Assembly: GCF_001687565.2 (NCBI RefSeq)
Contig: NZ_CP016534.2
Span: 1,678,501 to 1,742,500, forward strand
Source: Planococcus antarcticus DSM 14505
Lineage (GTDB): Bacteria > Bacillota > Bacilli > Bacillales_A > Planococcaceae
Direction: 5' to 3'
Length of the DNA stretch: 64,000 nucleotides
Made by a program: the position numbers and the translations under genes. This document shows, piece after piece, positions 63,840 through 64,000 of this stretch (positions are counted from its first letter, which is position 1; each line of letters starts with the position of its first letter). The notes below the pieces were generated by a model that worked only from the letters and a program-made list of their open reading frames with translations, had not been told where the DNA came from and ran no database searches.

Positions 63840-64000
63840 GATAAATGAGTTCATTTTGCAAATGAAAATTCACAACACGTTTGTTATTACTTACTATGTA
63901 ACAAACTACAAAAGGTTTTACTGAAAAGTTCAAAAACGTCAACAAGCAAAAAACTAAACAAGCAAAGATTATAAAACCAAAATGCCATACAAACAATGGT

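Overview
The window reads as a chromosomal segment of a low-to-mid-GC Firmicute, most likely a non-sporulating Planococcaceae member (Planococcus/Planomicrobium-like). This is inferred from gene order and protein resemblance, not from a database search. The order follows the Bacillus subtilis backbone almost gene for gene: comG, aroK, gcv, yqhL, lipM, aroQ, papA, efp, accBC, nusB, folD, xseAB, ispA, dxs, tlyA, argR, recN, spo0A, GDPD, bkd operon, brxB, yqjA, mce-mmdA, dinB, rnz, namA, proI. The spoIIIA operon (expected between efp and accB) and spoIVB (expected between recN and spo0A) are absent, while a full-length Spo0A with its phospho-acceptor remains.

Layout. 0-1.8 kb: end of the comG competence pseudopilus operon. 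1.9-11 kb: shikimate kinase, a glycine-riboswitch-controlled glycine cleavage operon, a rhodanese-like protein lacking the catalytic Cys, octanoyltransferase LipM, and a B12-dependent ribonucleotide reductase behind two NrdR boxes. 11.4-25 kb: housekeeping block (aroQ, papA, efp, accBC, Asp23-like, nusB, folD, xseAB, ispA, dxs, tlyA, argR, recN). 25-27.3 kb: spo0A, then about 1.3 kb of decayed DNA. 27.4-46 kb: GDPD, DUF2627 protein, BkdR-type regulator, and the branched-chain keto acid catabolic genes (ptb, bcd, buk, lpdV, bkdAA, bkdAB, bkdB) followed by the methylmalonyl-CoA mutase genes mutA-mutB-meaB, brxB and yqjA. 46-56 kb: epimerase and carboxyltransferase, peptidase, DNA polymerase IV, RNase Z, a small holin-like toxin with a convergent antisense RNA, the ene-reductase NamA, T-box-controlled proI, an MBL-fold protein and a DUF3221 lipoprotein. 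56-59 kb: argGH. 59-64 kb: a pair of multidrug ABC half-transporter genes, both inactivated, one of them split by an intact IS30-family element.

Functionally, Bkd oxidises Leu/Ile/Val keto acids to acyl-CoAs. The mut genes with Mce and the MmdA-like carboxyltransferase would carry propionyl-CoA to succinyl-CoA, so valine/isoleucine catabolism is nearly complete in one segment. LipM supplies octanoyl groups for the lipoyl proteins GcvH and BkdB. ArgR sits in the same window as its probable target argGH.

The most unusual signals are: (1) the toxin/antisense locus, whose toxin promoter carries a perfect LexA-type palindrome; (2) a BkdR whose sigma-54-contact GAFTGA loop reads GVIPGI, with helically phased TTGCAA boxes before bkdR and ptb and no visible -24/-12 promoter; (3) a family of about 122-bp structured intergenic repeats in tandem arrays, with compensatory base changes between copies; (4) apparent CTG starts for comGD and comGE.
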